Shown here: one piece after another, positions 17,187 through 26,362 of the stretch
Position numbering within the stretch: position 1 is the first letter of the stretch
How the letters are laid out: each line of letters begins with the position of its first letter
From: Pedosphaera sp.
GTDB lineage: Bacteria; Verrucomicrobiota; Verrucomicrobiia; Limisphaerales; UBA1100
Assembly (NCBI GenBank): GCA_009695465.1
Contig: SIAW01000018.1
Span: 1-34,777 of the forward strand
Direction: 5' to 3'
Length of the DNA: 34,777 nucleotides
The notes under the pieces: generated by a model
Databases searched by the model: none
What the model saw: only the letters and a program-made list of their open reading frames with translations
Told to the model about the DNA's origin: nothing
Position numbers and translations under genes: made by a program

Positions 17187-20100
17187 ATGAAACGGAAAGT
17201 TCAGTTGACCATGTTTGTGCTCGGTGCCCTGACGACCGCTGTGTTGTCGGCTGCCGACAAGGCGACCTTCGACGATCAGGTGTTGCCCATCTTCCGCAAC
17301 AAGTGCCTCAAGTGCCACAACCCGGACCGGATGAAGGCCGACTTGGATCTCTCCACGTTCGACGCCGCCATCAAGGGCAGCGGCAACGGCGCGGTGCTGG
17401 CCAGTGGCGACCCCAATGCGAGCAAGCTGCTCAAGGTCGTGACGCACGAGGAAAAGCCCACGATGCCGCCGGAGGACAAGTTGGCCGATGCGGACATCGC
17501 CCTCATCCGCCAGTGGATCATGGGCGGGTTGCTGCAGAATTCCGGCAGCAAAGCCATCGCGGCCAGCAAGCCCAAGGTCAATCTCGCCGTGAACCACAAT
17601 GCGACGGCCCGCCCGGATGGCCCGCCGCCGATGCCCAACGAGGTGTTCGCGCTGGACGCCTATGTGCGCACGACCAACACCAGCGTCTCCACCGCCATGG
17701 CGCACAACCCGTGGTCGCCGCTGGTGGCCATCGGCGGGCAGCGCCAGGTGTTGCTGTATAACACCGACACCCTGCGCGTGGCCGGCATCATCCCCTTCCC
17801 CGACGGCTATCCGCATTCCGTGCGCTTCAGCGCCAATGGCAAGCTGCTCATCATCGGCGGCGGGCGCGGCGCCAACAAAGGCATCTCCACCGTGTGGGAC
17901 ATCACGACGGGCCAGCAGGTGCTGACGGTCGGCGACGATCTGGACGCGGTACTTGCCACCGACATCTCGCCCAATCAACGCTTCATCGCCCACGGCGGGC
18001 CTGATCGCCTCGTGCGCATCTTCTCCACGGAGACCGGCGAGATGGTGCACAAGATCAAGAAACACACCGACTGGGTCACCTCCGTCCGCTTCAGCGTGGA
18101 TGGCAAACATCTGGCCACGGGCGATCGTTCCGGCGGTGTGCACGTGTGGGAAGCCGAGCCGGGCCTGATTGTCGGCAGTTTGATGGGCCACACCGACCGC
18201 ATCACGGGTCTGGAATGGGCCGCCACCAACGTCGTTGTGTCCGCGAGCATGGACAGCACCGTTCGACTTTGGAACACCGACAACGTCTCGCAGATCTCCA
18301 GTTGGAGCGCGCACGGCGGCGGCGCAATGTCGCTGGCGCGCACGCAGGCCGGCCAACTCGTCACCTCCGGCCGCAACAACCGCGCCACGCTGTGGGATCC
18401 CAACGGCGCGCGAGTCATGGATTTTGTGTACCCCGGCGATCTGCCCTCGCAAGCCGCACCCAGCTTCGATGGCAAACGTGTCGTCGGCAGTGATTGGAAC
18501 GGCAACGTGTACGTTTGGAATGCAGCGGACGGCAAGGATGCGGGCCGCATCGCGCTCAATCCCCTGCCCCAGGCCGATCAACATGTCGTCGCGCTCAAGG
18601 TGCAACAGGACAAGCAAACCGTTGTCGCCGCTGCGCAGGCCGTGGTGAAAACCGCGCAGGACCAGATCACTGCTGCGCAGGCCAAGATTGTTGCGCTGGA
18701 CGCCGCTGCCGCTGTGCAACTGAAAGCCGCTGCCGATGCCAAGGTCAATCTGGACAAACTGATCGCTGTCAAACAGAAGCCCGCGCAAGACAAAGTGGCC
18801 GCCACCACGAAGGCCGTCACAGATACGCAGGCTGCCAAGACCGCTGCGGATCTGGCGTTGACCGCTGCGAACGCCGAAGTGCAAACCGCCACGCAAGCGC
18901 ATCAAGCCGCTGTGGTGGCTGCTGATGCCGCCGCCAAACTTTCGGCGGAGGCGCAGAACAACGCCGCCAAGTCTGCCGAAGAAAAACAGAAACTTGCCGC
19001 CGATGCTGTCGCCAAGAAATTGGCCGCCGACACCGCCAAGGCCAACCTCGACAAGCTCATTGCCGCGAAGCAAAAGCCCGCGCAGGAAAAAGCCGTTGCC
19101 GACGCCAAAGCGCTCACCGATTCGCAGACTGCCAAGGTCGAGGCCGACAAAGCGATCGTCGCTGCCAATGCCGAAGTGCTGGCCGCCGATGTCGCCACGA
19201 AGGCCGCTCAAAAAGCGATGACCGACGCGCAGCAAGCCGCGCTGACCGGCAAGCCGCCGATGCAGCAGCAGGCCGACGCGATCACCAAGCAGATGCCCGA
19301 TCTGCAAGCCAAGCTCGCTGCCGCCAATGCTGACTTCGCCACGGCTCAGCAAGATGCGGTTGCCTTTGAACTGGGCAAGACGTTCAGCCAATATTTTTCA
19401 CTGCGCAACGGGCTTGATGAGCAGAAGGAAAAGAACGACCAGATGCAGGCCGCTGCCAAGGCTGCTCAAGCTGCGTTAAAAGCCGCGCAGGACGCCCTCG
19501 TCGTCGCGGGCAAAGTGGATGTCAACGCCGTCAAGGCGCAGCGTCAGGACGCCATCAAACAGGCGCAGGCCCAGCAGACCGGTGCCGAGCAATTGCTGGC
19601 CACGGCTGTGGTTGAGGTGGCCAAGGCCAACACCGCCATCACCGTCGCTGGCAAGACGATGACCGATGCGGAGGCCGCCCACAAAATCGCGCTGACCAAC
19701 GTGGAGACTGCGAAGGCTGAACTGGCCAAGGTCGTTGCCGCCGCCAAGTTGGTTCGCGACAAGGCCAATGTTGAGAAGGCCGCCTACGACAAATTGGTAG
19801 GCGAGAAGCAAGTGCCCATCGTTGCGGTGTTGGATGCCGCCACAAAGGCGTTGGCCCACGCCGCCGCCGCAAAAGCCAACGTGGACAAGGCCCTCACCAT
19901 GCTCAACGCCGAGGTGAACGCAGCCACGGTCGCTTTCCAAAATGCCGACAAAGCTGCGGTGGCTGCTGAAGCCGCCGTGACCGCCGCGAAGGTCGCCGCT
20001 GAAAAATCCATCGTTGATCTCACCGCGAATCTGGCCAAGGCCAAGGTTGATTTGGCGACCAAGCAACAGGCCGCCAACGCCGACAAGGCGCTCTTGGACA

Positions 20101-21257
20101 AATTGATCAACGAGAAACTCAAGCCCGCAGAAGGGGCCTTTGCTGCCGCTGACAAGACGTTTGCCCAAGCGCCCATCGACAAGGCCAACGCCGACAAGAA
20201 TCAGGGCGTGATCAATGCCGAGGTCAAGAATGCGTTGACCACGTTTCATGCTGCCGAGATGGCGGCCCAAGCTGCGGAGATCGCTGCTGCGGGTGCAACC
20301 GTGGAGGCCGAACGCGTCAAGCTGATGGCCGATGCGGTGGCAAAACGCCAAGTGGCGGATGCCTCAAAAACTGCGCTCGATAAGTTGGTGGCGGAAAAAC
20401 AAAAGCCCACGCTGGCCGAGGTGTTGCGTGCAAATCAAGTGAGCACCGTCGCGCCCGCCGCTCGTGCCGCGACCGCGCAGGTATTGGACGTCACCAAAGC
20501 TGAAGTAGCCAAAGCCACTGCGGCATTCCTTGCGAGCCAGCAAGCCGCTGCGGCTGCCGCCCAGCAGGTGGACATTGCTCAGGCCGCGTTGGCCAAGGCC
20601 ACAGGCGACTGGGCTGCGCAGCAGGCCGGTGCTGCAAATCAGCGACTGACGTCAAACACCGCCAAGGTGCTGCTCGACAAATGGGTGGCGGGTCAGCAGC
20701 CGTCCATCGCCGCCGCCGCCGCTGCGGCTGCCGCCACGAATGAGATCACCGCTGCCAAGGCTTCCGGCGACAAGGTGCTGGCTCGCGTGAATCTTGAGTT
20801 GGCTGAGGCCATCAAGCCTTTCCAAGCAGCCGATCAAGTTGCCAAGACCGCCGAGGCCGCGATTCCGTTGGCCGAAGCCAGCGTGACCAAGATGGTCGCG
20901 ACTGCCGATGCCGCCAAAGCCGCCACGGCGAAGGCGCAGCAGGATGTCGCCAATGCAAAAGTCGCGATGACCAAGATGACCGATGAAAAACAAACTCCAG
21001 CCGAGGCGCAGGTAGCGGCGATGAAGCAGACGGTTGCCGCTGCGCAGCTCTCGCATCAAAACACCGAGGTTGACCACGCAAAAAATCTTGCGGCACTCAC
21101 CGAGGCGGCGAAGGCCGAGGCGACCGCAGCGCAGGAGAAAACGACCGCCGCAGGCAAGCTGGCTTTGGATCTGGCCGCGCTCCAAAAGCGATTGGACGAG
21201 ATCAAGGCGGCTTACGACAAGCTCAAGACAGCGACGAAGACGGCTTCAACAAAGTAA
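17187..21257 (+). CDS. Exported cytochrome c/WD40 protein with a giant Ala-rich coiled coil
   Basis: A 1356-residue protein. A signal peptide (residues 1-22) precedes a planctomycete-type cytochrome c domain (PSCyt1, about 25-118) with heme site CLKCH at 40-44. Residues about 155-458 form a WD40 propeller; HTDWVTSVRFSVDGKHLATG, GHTDRITGLEWA, VRLWNT and VYVWNAADG mark blades. From about residue 465 to the end the protein is almost pure helix, rich in Ala, Lys, Gln, Asp and Glu, built from a degenerate repeat of about 99 residues (listed separately). PSCyt1-WD40 proteins are known in PVC bacteria; a coil this long is unusual to my knowledge. It closes the four-gene cluster and should lie in the periplasm, where the coil could act as a spacer or bundle. 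The stop is one base from the convergent lysA stop, with no terminator. Confidence 0.93.
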   Translation: MKRKVQLTMFVLGALTTAVLSAADKATFDDQVLPIFRNKCLKCHNPDRMKADLDLSTFDAAIKGSGNGAVLASGDPNASKLLKVVTHEEKPTMPPEDKLADADIALIRQWIMGGLLQNSGSKAIAASKPKVNLAVNHNATARPDGPPPMPNEVFALDAYVRTTNTSVSTAMAHNPWSPLVAIGGQRQVLLYNTDTLRVAGIIPFPDGYPHSVRFSANGKLLIIGGGRGANKGISTVWDITTGQQVLTVGDDLDAVLATDISPNQRFIAHGGPDRLVRIFSTETGEMVHKIKKHTDWVTSVRFSVDGKHLATGDRSGGVHVWEAEPGLIVGSLMGHTDRITGLEWAATNVVVSASMDSTVRLWNTDNVSQISSWSAHGGGAMSLARTQAGQLVTSGRNNRATLWDPNGARVMDFVYPGDLPSQAAPSFDGKRVVGSDWNGNVYVWNAADGKDAGRIALNPLPQADQHVVALKVQQDKQTVVAAAQAVVKTAQDQITAAQAKIVALDAAAAVQLKAAADAKVNLDKLIAVKQKPAQDKVAATTKAVTDTQAAKTAADLALTAANAEVQTATQAHQAAVVAADAAAKLSAEAQNNAAKSAEEKQKLAADAVAKKLAADTAKANLDKLIAAKQKPAQEKAVADAKALTDSQTAKVEADKAIVAANAEVLAADVATKAAQKAMTDAQQAALTGKPPMQQQADAITKQMPDLQAKLAAANADFATAQQDAVAFELGKTFSQYFSLRNGLDEQKEKNDQMQAAAKAAQAALKAAQDALVVAGKVDVNAVKAQRQDAIKQAQAQQTGAEQLLATAVVEVAKANTAITVAGKTMTDAEAAHKIALTNVETAKAELAKVVAAAKLVRDKANVEKAAYDKLVGEKQVPIVAVLDAATKALAHAAAAKANVDKALTMLNAEVNAATVAFQNADKAAVAAEAAVTAAKVAAEKSIVDLTANLAKAKVDLATKQQAANADKALLDKLINEKLKPAEGAFAAADKTFAQAPIDKANADKNQGVINAEVKNALTTFHAAEMAAQAAEIAAAGATVEAERVKLMADAVAKRQVADASKTALDKLVAEKQKPTLAEVLRANQVSTVAPAARAATAQVLDVTKAEVAKATAAFLASQQAAAAAAQQVDIAQAALAKATGDWAAQQAGAANQRLTSNTAKVLLDKWVAGQQPSIAAAAAAAAATNEITAAKASGDKVLARVNLELAEAIKPFQAADQVAKTAEAAIPLAEASVTKMVATADAAKAATAKAQQDVANAKVAMTKMTDEKQTPAEAQVAAMKQTVAAAQLSHQNTEVDHAKNLAALTEAAKAEATAAQEKTTAAGKLALDLAALQKRLDEIKAAYDKLKTATKTASTK
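18729..21071 (+). repeat. About 99-residue degenerate tandem repeat in the coiled coil
   Basis: Seven copies of a unit with Leu-Asp-Lys-Leu, then Lys-Gln-Lys-Pro, then Asn-Ala-Glu-Val. Counting from ATG 17187, the prolines are at residues 532, 631, 877, 980, 1074, 1172 and 1271, and the Asn (or equivalent) of the second motif at 562, 661, 907, 1010, 1104, 1202 and 1292. The Pro-to-Asn distance is exactly 30 in the first six copies and 21 in the seventh. Unit spacing is 94-103 except for one interval of 246, which holds a less regular segment around residues 684-860 including FELGKTFSQYFSLRNGLDEQ. A run of nine Ala (codons near 20709-20735) lies in the sixth copy. The constant spacing points to duplication, not mere composition. 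Confidence 0.8.
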
Positions 21258-21258
21258 A

Positions 21259-22557
21259 TTACTGCTGCCAGGGCGCCGGTCGTTCGCCAGCCCAGATGGA
21301 TTCGATGGCTTGACGTGGGCGCACCACGGCGGACTTGTTGCCCTTCACCAACACCTCGGCCGCCAGTGCGCGCGTGTTGTAGTTGGAAGCCATCACGAAG
21401 CCGTACGCGCCGGCACTGAGCAGCGCGAGGTGATCGCCTTCACCCACCTTCGGCAGCGGACGATCTTTGCAGAAATAATCGCCCGACTCGCACACCGGCC
21501 CCACGACATCGCTGGCCACGAGCGCGCCACCCTTTTTGCGCAGCGGCACAATCTCGTGGAATGAATCGTAGAAGGCGGGGCGGATGAGATCGTTCATCGC
21601 CGCGTCCACGATGACAAAGTTTTTCTTGCCGGTGCGCTTCACGTACTCGACGCGCGTGATGAGAACGCCGGCGTTGCCGACGATGAACCGGCCCGGCTCG
21701 ACGAGGATACGCAGTCCCAGCGGTTTGAGCAGTGGCACGAGCGTGTCAGCGTATTTGGCGGGCGTGAGGATGTCGCGCGCCGCAGCGGTCTGCCACCAAT
21801 CCGGCCCGGCACTGGCCAGCGCGGTTTTGTAGATGATGCCCAAGCCGCCGCCGATGCTGAAGAATTCAAACGGGTGCTTGGCCGCAAGCCGGGTGACCAG
21901 CGGCAGCATCTTGCGCACGGCCAACTCGAAGGGCTTCACCGCGGTGAGTTGGCTGCCGATGTGCATCTGAATGCCGCGCAGACGCAGGTGCTTCAACTTT
22001 GCCGCGCGGGCGTACACGCCGGCCACCTGCTCGAAGGCGATGCCGAATTTATTATCGTAGGTCCCTGTGGTGATCTTGGCGTGCGTGCCGGCATCCACGT
22101 TGGGGTTCACGCGCACGGCCACCGGCGCAATCTTGCCGAGGCGCGCAGCGACATGATTGATGCGCACCAATTCCGGCTCGCTCTCGACGTTGAAACTGTA
22201 AATGCCCTTGCGCAGGGCGTACTCGATCTCGTGATCCGTCTTGCCCACGCCCGCAAAGACACACTGGCGAGGGTCGCCGCCGGCAGCGATCACGCGCCGC
22301 AGTTCGCCTTCGCTGACGGTGTCAAAACCGCTGCCGCAATCGGCGAGCGTGCGCATCACCGCCTGATTGGAATTCGCCTTCATGGCGAAGCAGATCAGGT
22401 GATCCAGCGGCGCCAGCGCGTGATCCAGCTTTTGGTAATGATCCTCCACTGTGGACTGCGAATACACATAGAGCGGCGTGCCGTGCTGTTGGACGAGCTT
22501 GTCGATGGCGACGCGTTCGCAGTGCAACCGATTACCGACGTACCGGAATTCATGCAT
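21259..22557 (-). CDS. lysA: Diaminopimelate decarboxylase
   Basis: A 432-residue PLP enzyme of the ornithine/DAP decarboxylase family; it converts meso-diaminopimelate to L-lysine and CO2 in the cytoplasm, the last step of lysine synthesis. The PLP lysine is Lys60 in FAMKANSNQ; the phosphate-binding glycine loop GGGLG is at 236-240; EPGR is at 287-290; and Cys356-Glu357 in GPVCESGDYF supplies active-site residues from the partner subunit. MHIGSQL is also typical. The length is normal for the family. It is the last gene of a minus-strand run with argH, a squalene synthase-like gene and a small exported protein, 88 bases after the latter. It meets the convergent coiled-coil gene with a one-base gap. 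Confidence 0.96.
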   Translation of the reverse strand: MHEFRYVGNRLHCERVAIDKLVQQHGTPLYVYSQSTVEDHYQKLDHALAPLDHLICFAMKANSNQAVMRTLADCGSGFDTVSEGELRRVIAAGGDPRQCVFAGVGKTDHEIEYALRKGIYSFNVESEPELVRINHVAARLGKIAPVAVRVNPNVDAGTHAKITTGTYDNKFGIAFEQVAGVYARAAKLKHLRLRGIQMHIGSQLTAVKPFELAVRKMLPLVTRLAAKHPFEFFSIGGGLGIIYKTALASAGPDWWQTAAARDILTPAKYADTLVPLLKPLGLRILVEPGRFIVGNAGVLITRVEYVKRTGKKNFVIVDAAMNDLIRPAFYDSFHEIVPLRKKGGALVASDVVGPVCESGDYFCKDRPLPKVGEGDHLALLSAGAYGFVMASNYNTRALAAEVLVKGNKSAVVRPRQAIESIWAGERPAPWQQ

Positions 22558-22645
22558 GGGGCTTGGTTATGCCAAAGCTGGCGCGCGGCTTCAAAGATAA
22601 AACCAGCGGGGCAAGCAAACGAGGACGGCGGATAACGGTGCCAGA

Positions 22646-23419
22646 CTATCGCTCGGAGAGGATTTCCTGACGGCGCTGGTAGTATTCGCGGGAGGTGATC
22701 TTGTCGGCGAGATACTCATTCACCAAACCGGACAGGCGCTGTTCCTTGGTCTGCACCGGAGTATTCGGGACACTCGGCTGCTGGGCGCGGATGGCGTTGG
22801 CGTAATCCACGATCTTGCGCAGGGCCAGTTGCTTGCTCATCTCGCGTTCCGCTGCGTTGGCCGGCGTCTCCGGCGCAGGTTCGGCGGGCGAGGTGATTTT
22901 GGTGAAGAGCAAATCCAATTCGGGCGCAGCGTGCTGTGCGTAGGTCAGCGGCGGGCCATTTTTCAACGCGGGCAAGTCGAGCAAGTCAGCCACCTGCTGG
23001 CCGGTGGCGCGCAGCGCCAGATCTTTGGCGGCGCGCAACGCATGCTCGCGGAACTGCGGGGAGGTGGCCTCCAACTCCTTGAGGACAGCGGCCATCAGGG
23101 CCTCCTCGGCTTCGTGGCGTTGCTGCAGAATGGCAGCGATGGACTTGGTCTCGGCGAGCGTCCGCGCCTTTTCACGGGCGGTTTCTTCACGATGCTTCGT
23201 CGCAAGATTGACGAGGCGCTGGATCAATTGTTTCTGGCCAAGCGCAGCAGCGACCGCACCGGACAACGCGCTGCGCTGCGCGTCGTAGCGTTCGACCAAC
23301 TGATCGTAATTGAGCGCAGGTGCGGGCGAAGGCGGTGCAGCGTCATCCGCGCCAGTGATGATGGGATACATCACCAAGCAGGCGCAAAGCACAATGACGA
23401 TGGAATATCGGGCGACCAA
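22646..23419 (-). CDS. Exported helical protein of unknown function, TTG start
   Basis: A 257-residue protein. The frame opens with TTG 23419, preceded by AAGGAG eight bases upstream, and the first 23 residues form a signal peptide (IVIVLCACLVMYPIITGA). The rest is mostly helical and charged, with coiled-coil potential at about 40-140 and a Pro-rich linker near 180 (SPAEPAPETP). The end (YLADKITSREYYQRRQEIL) looks like a short oligomerisation helix. I recognise no family. It lies between the squalene synthase-like gene (55-base gap) and lysA (88-base gap) on the same strand. Probably periplasmic. Confidence 0.78.
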   Translation of the reverse strand: MVARYSIVIVLCACLVMYPIITGADDAAPPSPAPALNYDQLVERYDAQRSALSGAVAAALGQKQLIQRLVNLATKHREETAREKARTLAETKSIAAILQQRHEAEEALMAAVLKELEATSPQFREHALRAAKDLALRATGQQVADLLDLPALKNGPPLTYAQHAAPELDLLFTKITSPAEPAPETPANAAEREMSKQLALRKIVDYANAIRAQQPSVPNTPVQTKEQRLSGLVNEYLADKITSREYYQRRQEILSER

Positions 23420-23427
23420 AGCTCTCT

Positions 23428-23433
23428 CTCCTT
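23428..23433 (-). promoter_or_regulatory. Shine-Dalgarno supporting a TTG start
   Basis: AAGGAG on the minus strand, eight bases before TTG 23419. No in-frame ATG lies before the hydrophobic core of the signal peptide, so the site decides the start. Confidence 0.7.
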
Positions 23434-23474
23434 GCGGGCACGCTAGGCAAAACGAGGCAGTTATTCAAACGCAT

Positions 23475-24470
23475 TCAGGCTTGTGTGAACAACTTTTCCC
23501 ATGTGTTACGGAACGGTAGTCGCCAAATCGTGCGCCACAGGATGCCCCGGACTTGCGCGCGCGAAATCTTCAGGCGCGGCTCCGGCTGCAGCGGATTGGC
23601 GCGATGCAACAAGGCCAGTGTTTCCTGTCCCATCAGCAGCGGCCACGCGCACGCGAGGCGCAGTCGGTATTGGCCCGATGGAATCGCCAGCGTGTAACGC
23701 GCGCCGGCACTCAAGTGGGCCTGAGCCTTCGCAAGCCAAGTGTTGTACACGGGACGAAGGCGCGGCCAATTCTCGTGCGCCAACAATTCTTCGGGCTGAA
23801 GGCCCGCTTGCGCCAGTTCATCCAACGGCAGATAGCACCGGCCATTGCGCAGGTCGCGCGGCAGATCGCGCAGGACGTTCACGAGTTGCAGTCCTTTTCC
23901 AAATTGAACGCCGTCCTCCACGAAGGAAGCCGGACAGGGCAACGCGGTGAAGCAATGAGCGAGGGTCATCTTCGTCCAGAACTCACCCACGCAACCTGCG
24001 ACGGCAAAAGTGTAGGCGTCCAGATCCGCCGCATTGGCCAGTGCCACCAATCGGTCGCCGTTGCCGAATCGTTCCAAGTCCAGTTCCTGTCCGCGCGTGA
24101 TGGTGTCCAACACCTCGCGGACTAGTTTGAGGTCATCTGGCGATAGCGCGGTCAGCAGCGCCAGTGTTTCAGGCGTGCGTTGCAGGAGGATTTTCTCCGA
24201 CGGTGTGGATTGTCCAGCGGCCAGTCCGGCGAAGTCCATCGCGTCGGTGCGCGTACCGAGAATGCACGCACGGAATTGGCGCAGTGATTCCACACGTTGC
24301 GCCGGTGGGATGAGTGTCGTGTCCGCGATGGTGTCGCTGGTGCGCGCCAGCAGATAGGCGAGGCCAATCTGAAAACGCACCGCCTTGGGCAGGACGCGCA
24401 GCGTGAGGGAAAACGATCGCGAAACTTCGGCCAGCAACGGCCCGGGCAACTCTGGAGCCGCAGCCGACAT
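23475..24470 (-). CDS. Squalene/phytoene synthase family protein
   Basis: A 331-residue trans-isoprenyl head-to-head synthase. Both Asp-rich metal sites are present: DTIAD at 46-50 and DLPRD at 202-206, with the helix FGKGLQLVNVLRD before the second and AYTFAVAGCVGEF (152-164) matching the squalene-synthase region. It should join two farnesyl diphosphates to squalene or two geranylgeranyl diphosphates to phytoene; squalene is favoured because a squalene-hopene cyclase-like gene lies in this window and no carotenoid gene does. The choice is inference. It starts six bases after the argH stop, so the two are surely co-transcribed. Whether it makes squalene alone, or only an intermediate as in the HpnC/HpnD/HpnE pathway, cannot be told here. 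Confidence 0.88.
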   Translation of the reverse strand: MSAAAPELPGPLLAEVSRSFSLTLRVLPKAVRFQIGLAYLLARTSDTIADTTLIPPAQRVESLRQFRACILGTRTDAMDFAGLAAGQSTPSEKILLQRTPETLALLTALSPDDLKLVREVLDTITRGQELDLERFGNGDRLVALANAADLDAYTFAVAGCVGEFWTKMTLAHCFTALPCPASFVEDGVQFGKGLQLVNVLRDLPRDLRNGRCYLPLDELAQAGLQPEELLAHENWPRLRPVYNTWLAKAQAHLSAGARYTLAIPSGQYRLRLACAWPLLMGQETLALLHRANPLQPEPRLKISRAQVRGILWRTIWRLPFRNTWEKLFTQA

Positions 24471-24476
24471 GGCGAG

Positions 24477-25889
24477 CTAGTGGCGGAGGGATTTGTGCCA
24501 GCGATCCAATTGGCGGCGCACTTCCTTCACGCTGGGCGAGCCTATCCCATGGCGGCGTTGCATGGCGGCTCCGAGGTCAAACACCCGCAGCGCAGCCGGG
24601 GTCAGCGCCTTGTCCACCTTGCGCAGTTCAGCGGGCGTCAGCTTGTTGAGAGGTCTGCCTTTGGTTTCAGCTAGCGCCACAAGCTCACCAACGACGTGAT
24701 GCGCCTGCCGGAAGGGCATGCCTTTTTGAACCAGCCAATCGGCCAGATCCGTTGCGAGCAGTCCGGGGTCGCTGGCGGCGGCGGCGCAGGCGCGGCGGTT
24801 CACGTCCACGTGATGCAACATAGCGGTGAGAATGCACACGCTGGAGCGCGCGGTGTCCACGGTGTCAAACAGTCGCTCCTTGTCTTCCTGCATGTCGCTG
24901 TTGTAGGTCAGCGGCAGTCCCTTGAGCATGGTCAGCACCGAGACCAGATTGCCGATGACGCGGCCGGCCTTGCCGCGTGTCAGCTCGGCGATGTCCGGAT
25001 TTTTCTTCTGCGGCATGAGCGAGGAGCCGGTGGTGTAGGCGTCGCCGATGCGGATGAAACCAAATTCAACGGTGGACCAAAGGGCCAAGTCTTCGCACAG
25101 GCGCGATTGATGCACGGCGAGCAACGCTGCGGCAGCGCAGAATTCCACCACGAAATCGCGGTCAGCCACGGCGTCCATGGAATTCTGAGTGAGCACGGGA
25201 CGATGGCGCGCATCCACGAAACCCAGCTCGCGCGCGACGAACTCGCGATCCAGCGGCAATGTGCTGCCCGCGATAGCGCCGCTGCCCAGCGGACAGACGT
25301 TGACGCGAACCAGACAATCGAGCAGCCGCTCGTAGTCGCGCTCGAACATCTCCACGTAGGCCAGCAGATGATGCGCGAGCAGCACCGGCTGCGCCCGCTG
25401 CAGATGCGTGTAGCCGGGAATAATCACGTCGCGGTATTTCTCGCCCAACTCCACCAGCGCCAGTTGCAGGAGATGAAGTTCATTGGCCAGACTGCAAATC
25501 TCGTCGCGCAACCACAGCCGTGTATCGAGTGCCACCTGTTCGTTGCGCGAACGACCGGTGTGCAGCTTGGCCCCCGCAGGCACGCGCCGCGTGAGTTCGG
25601 CCTCGATGTTCATGTGGACATCTTCCAACTCGCGCTTCCAACGAAAACGTCCCGCCGCAATCTTGCGGCCAATGGCGTTGAGACCGCGCACAATGCTGGT
25701 GGCCTCCGACTTGGTCAGCAGGCCGACGTGATGCAGCATGCGCGCGTGGGCGATGGATCCGGTGATGTCATGCGCCGCCAGTCGATGGTCAAAGCCGATG
25801 GAGGCCGTGTAGGCATTGGCTTCGCGTGCTGCGCCGGCTGAAAAGCGGCCGCTCCGCGCGGGAGGTTGATGATTTGTTTTCTTGGCCAT
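24477..25889 (-). CDS. argH: Argininosuccinate lyase
   Basis: A 470-residue member of the fumarase/aspartase superfamily; it splits argininosuccinate into arginine and fumarate, the last step of arginine synthesis. The superfamily signature GSSLMPQKKNP is at 288-298 with the flexible catalytic-serine loop, HTGRSRNEQ is at 110-118, and the catalytic-base His162 lies in THLQRAQP. The length is normal. ATG 25889 is the only sensible start near the SGRFSAG motif that opens the family. It is followed after six bases by the squalene synthase-like gene, an unusual partner. The 71-bp gap upstream (25890-25960) must hold any own promoter; I see no clear one. Confidence 0.97.
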   Translation of the reverse strand: MAKKTNHQPPARSGRFSAGAAREANAYTASIGFDHRLAAHDITGSIAHARMLHHVGLLTKSEATSIVRGLNAIGRKIAAGRFRWKRELEDVHMNIEAELTRRVPAGAKLHTGRSRNEQVALDTRLWLRDEICSLANELHLLQLALVELGEKYRDVIIPGYTHLQRAQPVLLAHHLLAYVEMFERDYERLLDCLVRVNVCPLGSGAIAGSTLPLDREFVARELGFVDARHRPVLTQNSMDAVADRDFVVEFCAAAALLAVHQSRLCEDLALWSTVEFGFIRIGDAYTTGSSLMPQKKNPDIAELTRGKAGRVIGNLVSVLTMLKGLPLTYNSDMQEDKERLFDTVDTARSSVCILTAMLHHVDVNRRACAAAASDPGLLATDLADWLVQKGMPFRQAHHVVGELVALAETKGRPLNKLTPAELRKVDKALTPAALRVFDLGAAMQRRHGIGSPSVKEVRRQLDRWHKSLRH

Positions 25890-25960
25890 GAAGCGCGCTG
25901 ACCCTGCCGCGATTATTGTTGAAAGTCACGCCGACAATTCGCTGCCCGCGAGACTGTCGT

Positions 25961-26353
25961 TCACGGTTTGGTCACCGGCACAGTGGCATTGTTACTGGCG
26001 ACGGGAACGAAGATCGCCTTGCCGGAAGCCCGTGTGTGACGATCCAGAAATCCGCTGACGAACACGGCTCCGTTATTTTCAGGGTGATCGAGGATGACGC
26101 CGTTCGCGCCCACTCTGCCCGCGCGTTGGCGCAGCTCATTCATGGCGGCGTTGACGGAGGACTGGCCGTGGCCTGCGGCGCGGCTGACCACCGTACCCAC
26201 GGTCTCAAATTGCGGCGGCGCATTGGTGTAGAGGATGACGTCGCGCGGACGAAGCGAAGGCCGCGACTTGCCAGTGACCATGGATTTGCTGGAAGCGCAG
26301 GCCGTGGCCAGCGCAACGGCGAGGAGGCTCGTCCACATTGCAATCTTGTGCAT
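25961..26353 (-). CDS. Small putative lipoprotein
   Basis: A 130-residue protein with a lipoprotein-like signal (MHKIAMWTSLLAVALATAC, candidate Cys19, a borderline lipobox). The mature part, with RPRDVILYTNAPP, FETVGTVVSRAAG, AMNELRQRAGRVGANGVIL, resembles the pattern of small envelope lipoproteins such as DUF4156/YbjQ-like proteins, where a short strand is followed by a helix and a GA-(N)-x-V-I/V-L strand. I cannot assign a family with certainty. It begins nine bases after the GNAT gene stop on the same strand, so the two are probably one operon. Confidence 0.75.
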   Translation of the reverse strand: MHKIAMWTSLLAVALATACASSKSMVTGKSRPSLRPRDVILYTNAPPQFETVGTVVSRAAGHGQSSVNAAMNELRQRAGRVGANGVILDHPENNGAVFVSGFLDRHTRASGKAIFVPVASNNATVPVTKP

Positions 26354-26362
26354 GGGCAGAAA

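Noticed and set aside
17124-19391. A 755-codon antisense frame over the cytochrome/WD40 gene
   Set aside because: Low-complexity Gly/Leu/Arg/His product expected from reading the Ala-rich coil and GC-rich codons backwards; no ribosome site.
24696-25841. A 381-codon plus-strand frame over argH
   Set aside because: argH is unmistakable on the minus strand; the plus frame is a GC shadow.
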